DNA from: Campylobacter sputorum subsp. sputorum | GTDB lineage: Bacteria; Campylobacterota; Campylobacteria; Campylobacterales; Campylobacteraceae | NCBI RefSeq assembly: GCF_008245005.1 | Contig: NZ_CP043427.1 | Location: 806,001 to 870,000, forward strand | DNA length: 64,000 nt | Direction of reading: 5' to 3' | In this document: positions 1-10,581 of the stretch, in pieces | How the letters are laid out: each line of letters starts with the position of its first letter | How positions within the stretch are numbered: the stretch's first letter is position 1 | Notes under the pieces: generated by a model | The model's input: the letters and a program-made list of their open reading frames with translations, nothing else | Told to the model about the DNA's origin: nothing | The model's database searches: none | Position numbers and translations under genes: made by a program

Positions 1-22
1 AAGTTTTTGTAATATCACTCAT
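1..22 (-). CDS. Start of an unidentified leftward gene (partial)
   Basis: Read on the minus strand, an AAGGAAG-type ribosome binding site is followed after a few bases by an ATG at 22-20, then codons for M-S-D-I-T-K-T running off the left edge. Only seven codons are visible, so no product can be named. It lies in the same direction as the cas6-like gene, 172 bases downstream of it. It could be another cas gene or an unrelated one. Confidence 0.45.
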
Positions 23-194
23 TATTTCTTCCTTTTTGCATTTTGTAAATTGTAGCAAAAAACAGCTTTCTTGTCAAATTTTATCTTAATATATAATTAG
101 ACATTTTGACATAAAATATTTCTTTTGCTATAATTTTTTATGCAAGGCAACCTTTTAGGTTTTGAAATTCTTATTATATCATTAAAAAGCCTTG

Positions 195-866
195 CTAAAC
201 TTTTTCCACAAAGCCACATCCATAGCTCATAACGCCACTTCCAAGCCCAGTAGAAAGGGCTAGATTTATTAAGTTGTTATTGGCTTTTATATTCCAAACT
301 CCAAGCCAAGCTTTCATATAGTTTTTATTATTTCCATAGTAAAATTTGCGAAATCTCTCAAAATCTTGCCATAAAAGCTCTATTTTAAGCTTGCTATCAT
401 AAGCTTTACCGTAAAAAGTTTCATATTTTTGAAGTAAGTTGTTTGTCATAATGTCTAAATGTCTTGAGTCAGCTGGCTCGAGATAGATTTTTCTATCTAA
501 AAGTCCTTTTACGTTGCAAACAACATATCCTTTTAAATTTAAATCCGTTTCATCCGTTATGTGCTCACTTAAATTTATCGCAGTATCAACCAAGTGAATT
601 TCGCCAAGTTTTAAGCCATTTTTAAGTAAGGATACAGCTACCATTTCTTCTAGTTCTTTTTCCAAAGCACTAAATTTGATGTGCAAAAGTCCATTTTTAA
701 GAGTAAAGCAAAAATTTGTTTTTTTGAAAACTTTTCCGCTACTATGTTTATATCCAATGTGTTCAATTTCAGGTAAATTTGAGTAAAAAAATCCCTGAAT
801 CAGTTTTGATAAACCTTTATAAATTTGTAAATTTTTTGATGGAATTTTGCTTTGTATTGTAAGCAT
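195..866 (-). CDS. cas6: CRISPR-associated endoribonuclease Cas6-like protein
   Basis: Cas6 cuts CRISPR precursor RNA inside the repeat to make crRNAs. The call rests on the C-terminal glycine-rich loop (T-G-L-G-S-G-V-M-S-Y-G-C-G-F-V, ending four residues before the stop), which is the Cas6 hallmark. A histidine-containing stretch near residues 35-50 (E-H-I-G-Y-K-H-S-S-G-K-V-F) fits the usual position of the catalytic histidine and the 'K-F' motif. The length of about 223 aa is typical. An in-frame ATG at 881 would add five residues. I prefer the ATG at 866 because AAAGG lies about seven bases upstream of it. No array or other cas gene is visible here, so the gene looks isolated unless the cut-off gene at the left edge belongs to the system. 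The family call is fairly sure; the subtype is unknown. Confidence 0.72.
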   Translation of the reverse strand: MLTIQSKIPSKNLQIYKGLSKLIQGFFYSNLPEIEHIGYKHSSGKVFKKTNFCFTLKNGLLHIKFSALEKELEEMVAVSLLKNGLKLGEIHLVDTAINLSEHITDETDLNLKGYVVCNVKGLLDRKIYLEPADSRHLDIMTNNLLQKYETFYGKAYDSKLKIELLWQDFERFRKFYYGNNKNYMKAWLGVWNIKANNNLINLALSTGLGSGVMSYGCGFVEKV

Positions 867-1246
867 TGAAAAACCTTTCATTTCATAGAATTAATATTGT
901 ATTTTCAAAATTCTATATTAAGGTAGTCAAATTTTTGTTTAAATTTATATTTTTTCAAAAAATCTTTATATTTTATCTATTTTTAAGTTTATTTCTGTAA
1001 AATACCATTTCGCTTTTGTTGAAGCATGTTATTTAATTTACCATTGTTAAAAGTCACAAACAAGTTTTAATAAAATAAAACAATTTTACAGGACCTTGTT
1101 AAAGCTTTAATTATATTGATTACAAAAAAGCAAGCTTTTAGATTTATCTGTTATCTAAATTTAAAAGTTTAAAGATTATGTCACGGTATATAAAGAGTTA
1201 AAACTTATCTTTATATATTATTAATCTCTTTCCGTCTTAAATCATA

Positions 1247-1252
1247 TATAAT
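1247..1252 (+). promoter_or_regulatory. Candidate -10 box for the 23S-5S transcript
   Basis: A TATAAT hexamer lies in a T-rich context upstream of the processing stem at 1383. Campylobacter vegetative promoters depend mainly on an extended -10 with little -35 conservation, which fits. It would start a transcript at about 1259. There is no experimental support. Confidence 0.4.
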
Positions 1253-1382
1253 TAAACATTGTAAAATAATTAAATTTAAGCTTTGCTATTTAATTAATAG
1301 ATAAAGTTTTAAATTAAGATATTAACTATAAAATCAAATTTAAATCTTTTTACAAAAAAGTAGAAAAGTATTAATATAACTA

Positions 1383-1408
1383 TTTTATCTTTAACAAGGA
1401 AGTGATGC
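1383..1408 (+). repeat. 5' arm of the long-range pre-23S processing stem
   Basis: These 26 bases pair along their whole length with 4671-4696, with one G-U wobble. The two arms enclose the complete 23S gene. This is the arrangement cut by RNase III in precursor 23S rRNA. Confidence 0.8.
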
Positions 1409-1553
1409 AAATTAGAATATAAAAACAAAATTCTAAAAATACTTTGCAAGAGCAATAAAACATAAATTATTAATAAAATTATTTGCGAATACACCTTAAT
1501 TTATGATTTATTTAAAGCGTAGCTTTTAATAAATCTTTATAACTTTAGGTGGG

Positions 1554-1563
1554 TCAAGGGAGT
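1554..1563 (+). repeat. Inner arm of a second pre-23S stem
   Basis: TCAAGGGAGT pairs perfectly with ACTCCCTTGA at 4582-4591. It is nested inside the 26-bp outer stem and closer to the mature 23S ends, so it may bring the termini together for processing. Confidence 0.6.
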
Positions 1564-1621
1564 GTTTACACTTCCTTTCGTAAAGAGCAGCTTTGTTGCT
1601 CTTCGAAGTCAAAGTAATAAA

Positions 1622-4512
<2,891 letters not shown>

Positions 4513-4581
4513 TAATATTTTTGTTTGTCTTTTTTCTACTAAACGGCGTCAGATCGTTCTGCGGTCATTACCTTTATGGTA

Positions 4582-4591
4582 ACTCCCTTGA
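4582..4591 (+). repeat. 3' arm of the inner pre-23S stem
   Basis: ACTCCCTTGA is the exact reverse complement of 1554-1563. It lies 70 bases after the mature 23S end. Confidence 0.6.
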
Positions 4592-4670
4592 ACTTATTTG
4601 TCTTCCTTGTTTAGCGAAAAAATACCTCCAAAAATACATAATAACTATACAAATAAATAGTTAAAATTAA

Positions 4671-4696
4671 GCATCACTTCCTTGTTAAGGATAAAA
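4671..4696 (+). repeat. 3' arm of the long-range pre-23S processing stem
   Basis: This is the reverse complement of 1383-1408 over 26 positions with a single G-U wobble. It lies about 160 bases after the mature 23S end. Confidence 0.8.
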
Positions 4697-5099
4697 TTTA
4701 ATAATGATTTAGCTTAGTGTAAGAACAATTGTATAAAAGCTTGATTAGATTTTTGCATTCATTACCATTAAGGTAACTCACTTAAAACTAATCAACATTT
4801 TATAAGCCTTACATCTAATCACAAATCAAGTTATACTAGAAAGATATAGAAGTGAAATATCTTTTAATCCTTAATAAGTAAAAAGTTTTACATATTAAAA
4901 CTTAGACTTTTAACAATTTATTTAACAGTGTTTAATAAGAATACTTTAATAGTCTATATTATATACGACTATTTTTAATTTAGATAAGGAAAGCGAATAA
5001 TAAAAATAAATGAGCATACTTTATAGCGTATGTGAATGAGTTTTTTATGAGCTTGATGTAAGTATAAATTAAAAAGAGAAAGTATTTTTATTTAACACT

Positions 5100-5219
5100 G
5101 CTTTGTGGCTATACAGATATGGAAACGCCTTGCCCCATCTCGAACCAAGAAGCTAAGCATATCATGGCTGATGATACTCTCCCTTACTGGGATGTGGAAA
5201 AGTAAGTCGCTGCAAAGCG
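5100..5219 (+). rRNA. rrf: 5S ribosomal RNA
   Basis: The central CCCCATCTCGAACC-AGAAG-TAAGC block is the conserved 5S loop B/C region. The ends (GCTTTG at about 5100 and CAAAGC near 5213-5218) form helix I. The length is about 120 bases. It is co-oriented with 23S. End positions are approximate. Confidence 0.93.
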
Positions 5220-5441
5220 TGTTAATAATTATTCTACAAATATTTCTTAATTTTATCCACATTTATTTATATTAAAATGATTAAATGAATTTAATATTTC
5301 TTTATATGATAATTCGTATTTAAATTAAATATAATTTACTTTTATTACTGTTTGTTTCAAGATTGTTTTATTGATTATAAATAATTATAAATTATATAAT
5401 ATTTATAAATTTATAATTATCTTTTATAGTATTTATAACTT

Positions 5442-5504
5442 TAAATTTATTTATAGTATTTAATACTAATATATTAAATTTAAATATATGATATAAAATA
5501 GTTG
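5442..5504. repeat. 63-bp direct repeat, copy 1
   Basis: It begins TAAATTTATTTATAG and ends GATATAAAATAGTTG. It matches 5542-5605 except for one inserted base in the second copy. The period is 100 bp. Confidence 0.85.
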
Positions 5505-5541
5505 GTTGGATATTTTTTATAAATGCATTATTCTTGTATAA

Positions 5542-5605
5542 TAAATTTATTTATAGTATTTAATTACTAATATATTAAATTTAAATATATGATATAAAAT
5601 AGTTG
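5542..5605. repeat. 63-bp direct repeat, copy 2
   Basis: This is the second copy of the unit at 5442-5504, differing by one inserted T (TAATTACTAAT against TAATACTAAT). The 37 bases between the copies are not repeated. With only two copies and this base composition it is not a CRISPR array. Confidence 0.85.
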
Positions 5606-6360
5606 TTATTTTTAGTAAAATCAATTAGTATAAATTTAATCTTTTAAGAACCACTATAAAAATATCTTGCTAGTGATATATCTTTTTTATTCATAATATA
5701 TAGCGACATTTAAAATGAGGAATATATTCCATTTAATGCGTTTTTAAATCTACATATAAATTAGTCTAAATATATAATAAAATTATAGGTATTTTTATAA
5801 AAGTTTGTTTATATAAGAGTAATTACAAGTAAAAACCACATAAATACCCATCAAAACAAAACAATAGTTTTTAATAAAAATATAAATTAAAATAAATTTA
5901 ATCTTTTAAGTTTATATATTTTTATTAGTGCTTTATTGTAAAGTTTAAAGTTTTATATCTTTGTCATTATAAAACTATATGTATTATTTTATCTTGTATG
6001 ATTACTCCTACAAAAACATTTATAAAATATCTTTTTAAATTTAGATTATTTTATCTTTTTATTAAAATCTTTTTCATACATATATTTTATCTTGGTGTTT
6101 GTATAAAAATAAATTTTAAAATTAGTGTTGTTGTTTATAGTGTAAATTTATAGTTGGTAGTGTGTTGGGATGTGGTATTATATTTCTTTATATGTTTTTA
6201 GTGTGGAAATTATGAAGTGTCATTTTTATATTTATTATTAAGTTTTATTTTTTTACTCTATAACTTATTTTAATACTTAAAATATAAATGTAATGTTTTT
6301 ATATTATTAATTAATAATTATATATAAGATAAAAAATATACTAAATTTAAAGGAAAATAT

Positions 6361-6588
6361 ATGAAAAAGTTACTTTTATTATTGGTACTTGTTTGTACAT
6401 ATGTATTTGGAGCTATAGATTTAAATACAGCTTCTAAAGATGAACTTATGACATTAAAAGGTGTTGGAGAGTCTAAAGCAGAGGCTATCATAGAGTATAG
6501 AAAAGCTAATAAATTTAATAGCATTGAAGACATAAAAAAAGTAAAAGGTATAGGCGATAAGATTTATAAAGATAATAAAATAGTATGA
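6361..6588 (+). CDS. ComEA-like helix-hairpin-helix DNA-binding protein, probably frameshifted near its C-terminus
   Basis: This 75-aa protein has an N-terminal signal segment (K-K-L-L-L-L-L-V-L-V-C) followed by tandem helix-hairpin-helix motifs: D-L-N-T-A-S-K-D-E-L, L-K-G-V-G-E-S-K-A and V-K-G-I-G-D-K-I. ComEA binds incoming double-stranded DNA outside the inner membrane during natural transformation, and small secreted HhH proteins of this kind occur in campylobacters. The start follows AAAGGAAA. The frame stops at TGA (6586-6588), while the overlapping frame from 6585 continues as a Lys/Asp/Glu-rich tail to 6644. A single-base shift would restore a longer protein. Confidence 0.8.
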   Translation: MKKLLLLLVLVCTYVFGAIDLNTASKDELMTLKGVGESKAEAIIEYRKANKFNSIEDIKKVKGIGDKIYKDNKIV

Positions 6589-6644
6589 GTGTAGATAAAG
6601 CTAATAAAGATAAAGATAAAAAAGAAGAGAAGAAGGATAAGTAA
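6585..6644 (+). other. Out-of-frame continuation of the comEA-like gene
   Basis: ATG at 6585 opens a 19-codon frame (M-S-V-D-K-A-N-K-D-K-D-K-K-E-E-K-K-D-K) overlapping the comEA-like stop. The codons just before it in this frame would read K-N-S, which is what a longer ComEA C-terminus would look like. This points to a one-base deletion in an A-rich run near 6572-6580, a sequencing error, or less likely a separate micro-ORF. Confidence 0.45.
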
Positions 6645-6649
6645 TGGTT

Positions 6650-6692
6650 AATAATCTCTTTATAATGCTTTTATGATTATAAAGAGATTATT
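6650..6692 (+). terminator. Hairpin terminator after the comEA-like gene
   Basis: A perfect 17-bp inverted repeat (6650-6666 and 6676-6692) around a 9-base loop begins six bases after the extended reading frame ends. There is no strong T-run after it, as is common in this genome. Confidence 0.7.
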
Positions 6693-6872
6693 GTAAATTT
6701 ATAATTTTAAATTTTGCTAATATTATATTATATTAGAATGGGATTGTTTTAAAGCAAAACTCATCTTTATGATGTTTATGGTTGTGGGGATGGGTTTAAA
6801 CTAAAGCTGATTGAATATATTAAATTTGCCAAATGAGTTTTTTGGAAAAGCCAAGTGTGTTGTCTTATGTTT

Positions 6873-7175
6873 TTATGATTTCAAATCATTCACAAGTTGA
6901 ATTTTAACAATATATTTAACAGCTCCTGAAAAGTACTTTTCATTACAACTTGGCTTAAACTCATAAGCTTTACTAGTCTGAGTAATATTTTCTGCAAAAT
7001 TACTTAAATAACTTACTTTAATCATAACATTTTTATCATCTATCTGTTTTATATCTAGAATTTTAACATCTATATTAGATATTTCTTTTTCCCAGCTAAA
7101 TATTGTATTGGCACATCCATTTAATAAAAATGCGGCAACTAAACCAAATAAACAAAATTTCAATTTTGCTAACAT
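6873..7175 (-). CDS. Small lipoprotein of unknown function
   Basis: The 100-aa product has a short basic N-terminus, a hydrophobic stretch and a lipobox L-N-G-C at about residues 18-21, so it is probably exported and lipidated. The mature part, about 80 aa, contains one further cysteine (near residue 78) and alternating polar and hydrophobic residues consistent with beta structure. I do not recognise a family. It stands alone and faces the comEA-like gene. Its composition resembles its neighbours. Confidence 0.6.
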   Translation of the reverse strand: MLAKLKFCLFGLVAAFLLNGCANTIFSWEKEISNIDVKILDIKQIDDKNVMIKVSYLSNFAENITQTSKAYEFKPSCNEKYFSGAVKYIVKIQLVNDLKS

Positions 7176-7878
7176 AATTTATTAATAAAATTTGCGTTTT
7201 ATTTTACAAAAAAATAAAGTCAAGCTTATATTTATTAATATTTTTAAATTTTATGGACTAAATTTAGAAAAAAATTTTAATAAATATAAGTATGTTATGG
7301 TCTAAATTTGAATTGTATTTAAATTTTTAAAAGTAGAATATAGTGGGGAAATGGCATTTGTTGGTAAAAATTGGTATTTTTGTTGCCTGTTTTTTAAATT
7401 AAATGTAATATACAGGCACGAAAAAGGTTTTAACAAAAACATAAAAATAACCTAAATTTAAAGGATATTTTGTAAAATGTTTTTGTAAGAATAATCATAT
7501 AAGATAATATTATTACCACATATAAATTTAGTAATATGATTTTTTCACAAAATAGGTAATACATTATGAAATATAGTGGTTTTGGGTAAAGCAATAAGCG
7601 TAAAAGTATTTTTTCTTACAAAATAAATAAATTACTCGCTATTTATTTGGTTGTTACGCTGTAATAATAAGTAATATCGCATTGGAAAATTATGTTTAGT
7701 TATTGATGTAAGAGGACTTTTAGTATCAAAAATGATATTATGATAAATTTAAACTATGCTAATTAATAGTCCTAGAATGGATGAAGGTAATGTTGTATAA
7801 GATTTTATGATACAATATCTATCAAAAAGTTGAAATTATGCAGATTTTTTTTAGTTATGTAAAAGGTATAAATAATAT
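7176..7878. other. Gene-poor intergenic region before dgkA
   Basis: About 700 bases without an intact gene. A 7-bp inverted repeat (7384-7390 with 7412-7418) is visible. From about 7566 the plus strand has a reading frame broken by several stops, with protein-like stretches such as S-N-K-R-K-S-I-F-S-Y-K, which could be a decayed gene but matches nothing I recognise. A TACAAT hexamer at 7811-7816 is a possible -10 for dgkA. Confidence 0.5.
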
Positions 7879-8235
7879 ATGAAACCAAAGTATAATTTTT
7901 TTAAAAATACAAAATATGCATTAAGTGGTGTTTATTGTATGTTAAAGAGCGAAACTTCTTTTAGAATAGAACTATTTTTAGGCTCTATTTTTATCATTAT
8001 AGCCCTGTTTTTAAAAACAGATATATTACATAAAATTTTACTTATTTTGCCTATATTTCTTATTTTTATAACAGAATGTATAAATTCAGCTATAGAAAGA
8101 TGTATAGATCTTGTTACAAAAGATTATCATATATTAGCCAAAGAAACAAAGGATATAGGCAGTTGTGCTGTATTCTTATCAATATGCCTTTGTGTGTGTA
8201 TTTGGGTTGCTATACTCGTAAAAATTTTATTTTAA
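7879..8235 (+). CDS. dgkA: Diacylglycerol kinase (DgkA)
   Basis: This small integral membrane enzyme phosphorylates diacylglycerol to phosphatidic acid and recycles lipid released when phosphoethanolamine or glycerol-phosphate groups are transferred at the envelope. The 118-aa length is normal. The family core is visible: a soluble N-terminal helix, E-T-S-F-R-I-E near residues 25-31, and the catalytic E-C-I-N-S-A-I-E-R at about residues 65-73, followed by D-x-x-x-K-D. Three membrane helices are apparent. The start follows AAAAGG. In C. jejuni dgkA sits beside the eptC phosphoethanolamine transferase gene, which is not present here. Confidence 0.93.
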   Translation: MKPKYNFFKNTKYALSGVYCMLKSETSFRIELFLGSIFIIIALFLKTDILHKILLILPIFLIFITECINSAIERCIDLVTKDYHILAKETKDIGSCAVFLSICLCVCIWVAILVKILF

Positions 8236-8276
8236 TCTGGCTTTTATTTTGATTTAAAATATGATAAAATTAAGCT

Positions 8277-8441
8277 ATGAAAAATGTAATTATATTAATA
8301 TTTGTTTTATTTTTTTTAAGCGGTTGTTTGTGGTTTAATGAAAGAGGTGTTTCTACTAGATACTACAATGATTGCAAAGAGTATTATGACGCAACTGGGA
8401 CTTATCAAAAACAATGTCCACAAAATATTATTGATTGGTAG
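8277..8441 (+). CDS. Small lipoprotein (54 aa)
   Basis: This short frame has an ATG, a hydrophobic leader and a lipobox (F-L-S-G-C, cysteine at about residue 16). A small mature domain with two more cysteines follows (D-C-K-E-Y-Y-D and K-Q-C-P-Q-N). It ends four bases before cmoB, so the two are probably co-transcribed. A tiny lipoprotein gene is, from memory, also near cmoB and the Cj0977-like gene in C. jejuni. Function is unknown. Confidence 0.6.
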   Translation: MKNVIILIFVLFFLSGCLWFNERGVSTRYYNDCKEYYDATGTYQKQCPQNIIDW

Positions 8442-8445
8442 ATAA

Positions 8446-9339
8446 ATGAATCTTGAAGAGATAAGAAAAGAAAAATTAAATGAACTCAATCTTGAAATTT
8501 ATAAAAAAAATATTAGTAATATATCAAATTTGCCCATCATAGAAGCTGAGTGTAAATTTGATGATGTTATAGAAATTTCAGCAGATATCGATGATAACAC
8601 TAAAAATTTAGTTTATGAAACGGCTTTAAGTTTAAAGCCTTGGAGAAAAGGACCTTTTGATATTTTTCAAACTTTTATAGATTCTGAATGGCAAAGTTTC
8701 ATTAAATTTAATATTCTAAAGCCATTTTTAAATTTACAAGGTAAAGTTGTTGAGGATATAGGTTGCAATAATGGCTATTATCTTTTTAGAATGTTAAATT
8801 ACAATCCGGCAAAATTAGTAGGTTTTGATCCTGGCATTAGGGCGTATTTGCAATTTAAATTTATAAATCATTTTATTAACAGCAACATACACTTTGAGCT
8901 TTTAGGGGTAGAGCATTTGCCTTACTACGAGCATAAATTTGACACTCTTTTTTGTTTAGGTGTTTTGTATCATAGAAGCGATCCGATAAAATGCTTGAAA
9001 GATCTTAAATTATCATTAAATCCAAATGGTGAATTATTTTTAGACACTATGATTATCAATAGTGATAAAGAAATAGCTCTTTGCCCTAACAAAACTTACT
9101 CTAAGATACCAAATATATATTTTATACCAAGTATAAAGGCTTTGCAAAATTGGTGTCAAAGGGCTAAATTTAAAGATTTTACAATACTTGCAACAAAAAA
9201 AACAGATGAAAATGAACAGAGAAAAACAAGCTGGATTGATGGTGAAAGTTTGGGTAATTTTTTAAACAATAAAGATAAAAATTTTACAGTAGAAGGCTAC
9301 CCGGCACCGCTTAGAGCTTATATAAAGCTTAGTATATAA
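8446..9339 (+). CDS. cmoB: tRNA U34 carboxymethyltransferase CmoB
   Basis: CmoB transfers a carboxymethyl group from carboxy-S-adenosylmethionine to 5-hydroxyuridine at tRNA position 34 to make cmo5U, which widens wobble decoding. The 297-aa protein has the expected N-terminal region (L-K-P-W-R-K-G-P-F near residue 66) and a Rossmann methyltransferase core. The cofactor motif is V-V-E-D-I-G-C-N-N-G-Y-Y, followed by G-F-D-P-G and L-F-C-L-G-V-L-Y-H-R-S-D-P. It starts immediately after the small lipoprotein gene and is 9 bases upstream of the hot-dog-fold gene, the same pair as Cj0976-Cj0977 in C. jejuni. Confidence 0.93.
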   Translation: MNLEEIRKEKLNELNLEIYKKNISNISNLPIIEAECKFDDVIEISADIDDNTKNLVYETALSLKPWRKGPFDIFQTFIDSEWQSFIKFNILKPFLNLQGKVVEDIGCNNGYYLFRMLNYNPAKLVGFDPGIRAYLQFKFINHFINSNIHFELLGVEHLPYYEHKFDTLFCLGVLYHRSDPIKCLKDLKLSLNPNGELFLDTMIINSDKEIALCPNKTYSKIPNIYFIPSIKALQNWCQRAKFKDFTILATKKTDENEQRKTSWIDGESLGNFLNNKDKNFTVEGYPAPLRAYIKLSI

Positions 9340-9348
9340 AGGAAAGAT

Positions 9349-9858
9349 ATGTCAAGTGATATAGAAAATTTAGAAAACGATGATCAAACTTCTGAATTAA
9401 TGGAAAAATGGGAAGTTATAAGAGGTGATTTAAAATTTGAATGTATTATAAAATCAAGTCTGTGCGGATATATCGTTGAAATAGATAAAAATAGTGCAAA
9501 AAGTATTTTAAATACGAATATGGATATGAAAATAGATAATGAAAATTTGATAGATGTATCATTTTTATTTATGGCTGCAAATTATTGTGCTTATGCTGCA
9601 ATAAATGAAAAATATTTAGTTACTATTGGTGTTAAAATAAGTTTTTTAGCACATCCTAAGCTTGGCGATGTGATTGATTTTGTAGCAACTTCAAATTTTG
9701 AAGAGAGTAAAAAAAGAGAGGTTAGGGTTGTTGGAACTATAAAAGATATAAAGATTTTTGATGCAGTTTATCAGATTTTAATATTAGAAGATCATGTTTT
9801 AAGGATAAAAGAAAAATTAACCAAAAAAGCAACTAAAAATAATGACAAAGAAGATTAA
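9349..9858 (+). CDS. Hot-dog-fold protein of the Cj0977 family
   Basis: A 169-aa acidic protein preceded by an AAAGGAAAG ribosome binding site. The central region (G-Y-I-V-E-I-D-K-N through I-D-V-S-F-L-F-M-A-A-N-Y-C-A-Y-A-A-I and V-K-I-S-F-L-A-H-P-K-L-G-D-V) has the helix-then-sheet pattern of hot-dog thioesterase-like folds. The order after cmoB supports homology to C. jejuni Cj0977, a protein linked to host-cell invasion and flagellar regulation in that species. No clear catalytic acid is evident, so it may be a binding rather than an enzymatic protein. The 3' end overlaps the convergent MBL gene by four bases. Confidence 0.75.
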   Translation: MSSDIENLENDDQTSELMEKWEVIRGDLKFECIIKSSLCGYIVEIDKNSAKSILNTNMDMKIDNENLIDVSFLFMAANYCAYAAINEKYLVTIGVKISFLAHPKLGDVIDFVATSNFEESKKREVRVVGTIKDIKIFDAVYQILILEDHVLRIKEKLTKKATKNNDKED

Positions 9859-10448
9859 AGCCTATTTATCCATGTTGTGATATTATTTTGCTCTTCTTTT
9901 AGTGTTGATGGTATTCCATGACCTGGCAAAAGTATAAAATCTTTTTGTATTTTTAAACATTTTTTTAGACTGTTTTTCATATCTTCTTTACTTGAGTATG
10001 GAAAATCATATCTTCCAATAGAACGATAAAATAAAAAATCTCCGCTAAATAAATAATCACCTATCTCTATCATCGAGCATCCTGGTGTATGACCTGGAAA
10101 GTGGTGAAATTTTATTTTAAAATCGCCTACAATGAATAGATCTTCATTGCTTATTTTTATGTCAACTTTACTAGGATTATAACCAATTCCTAAAAAATCA
10201 TTTTCTATCATAAAAACATCATCTTTTGGTGCATAAATAGGTATATTAAATTTATTTTTTAATTCAAAATTATTATAAATATGGTCAAAATGCCCGTGAG
10301 TATTTAGGATTGCAAGTGGATTTTTTACATTATTAATTACCCATGAAAAAGCATTTTCGCCTGGATCTATAATTATTTCTTTGTTATTTAAAGATAATAT
10401 GTAGCAGTTGGTTTGATATCTGCCGCATTCTTTTGCCAAAACTTCCAT
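9855..10448 (-). CDS. MBL-fold metallohydrolase (glyoxalase II-like)
   Basis: A 197-aa protein with the metal-binding signature T-H-G-H-F-D-H, a downstream G-H-T-P-G histidine, the F-S-G-D-F-L-F aspartate block and L-P-G-H-G near the end. Together these supply the usual binuclear zinc or iron ligands of the YcbL/GloB-type branch. The length suits a stand-alone metallo-beta-lactamase domain without the C-terminal helical domain of true glyoxalase II. Substrate is unknown; thioesters such as S-lactoylglutathione-like compounds are typical for the family. It faces away from nadE, as I recall for Cj0809c and nadE in C. jejuni. Confidence 0.88.
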   Translation of the reverse strand: MEVLAKECGRYQTNCYILSLNNKEIIIDPGENAFSWVINNVKNPLAILNTHGHFDHIYNNFELKNKFNIPIYAPKDDVFMIENDFLGIGYNPSKVDIKISNEDLFIVGDFKIKFHHFPGHTPGCSMIEIGDYLFSGDFLFYRSIGRYDFPYSSKEDMKNSLKKCLKIQKDFILLPGHGIPSTLKEEQNNITTWINRL

Positions 10449-10581
10449 TTTTAGTCCTTTTTTGTTACAATTATAATATTTTATCTTAAATTTTTATTTT
10501 AATATTCTTTTTTGCAATATTAAAAGAATTTTTAATATAAAAATCAGTAGAATTCATAAATTTATATTATTAAAGATTGAA

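Larger units (their letters stand above)
867..1621. other. AT-rich intergenic region and 23S rRNA leader
   Basis: About 750 bases lie between cas6 and the 23S gene. I see no 16S rRNA, tRNA or credible protein gene; a short leftward ORF at about 1309-1494 is low-complexity and lacks support. The region holds a candidate promoter near 1247, the 5' arm of a 26-bp processing stem (1383-1408), a second arm (1554-1563), and two small hairpins just before the mature rRNA (1561-1572 and 1583-1603). Confidence 0.7.
4513..5099 (+). other. Long 23S-5S spacer with processing structures
   Basis: This 587-base spacer has no tRNA or protein gene. It contains the 3' arms of the two pre-23S stems (4582-4591 and 4671-4696), two near-copies of a small hairpin block (about 4565-4590 and 4759-4783), and a long imperfect hairpin at about 4717-4814. 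A spacer this long between 23S and 5S is unusual. Confidence 0.75.
5220..6360. other. Gene-free, extremely AT-rich region
   Basis: About 1.1 kb with no convincing ORF on either strand. It holds a 63-bp near-perfect direct repeat (5442-5504 and 5542-5605) and a single perfect DnaA-box sequence (TTATCCACA, 5253-5261). A purine-rich AAAGGAAA ribosome binding site for the next gene closes it. No terminator with a clear GC stem follows the 5S gene. Confidence 0.7.

Noticed and set aside
1309-1494. 61-aa leftward ORF in the 23S leader
   Set aside because: It is made of I, L, F and Y from AT-rich DNA, has no ribosome binding site, and overlaps the conserved processing stem.
5442-5605. CRISPR array suggested by the spaced repeat and a nearby cas6
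   Set aside because: Only two long, AT-rich copies with a 37-base interval; the unit is too long and not palindromic in the way of CRISPR repeats.
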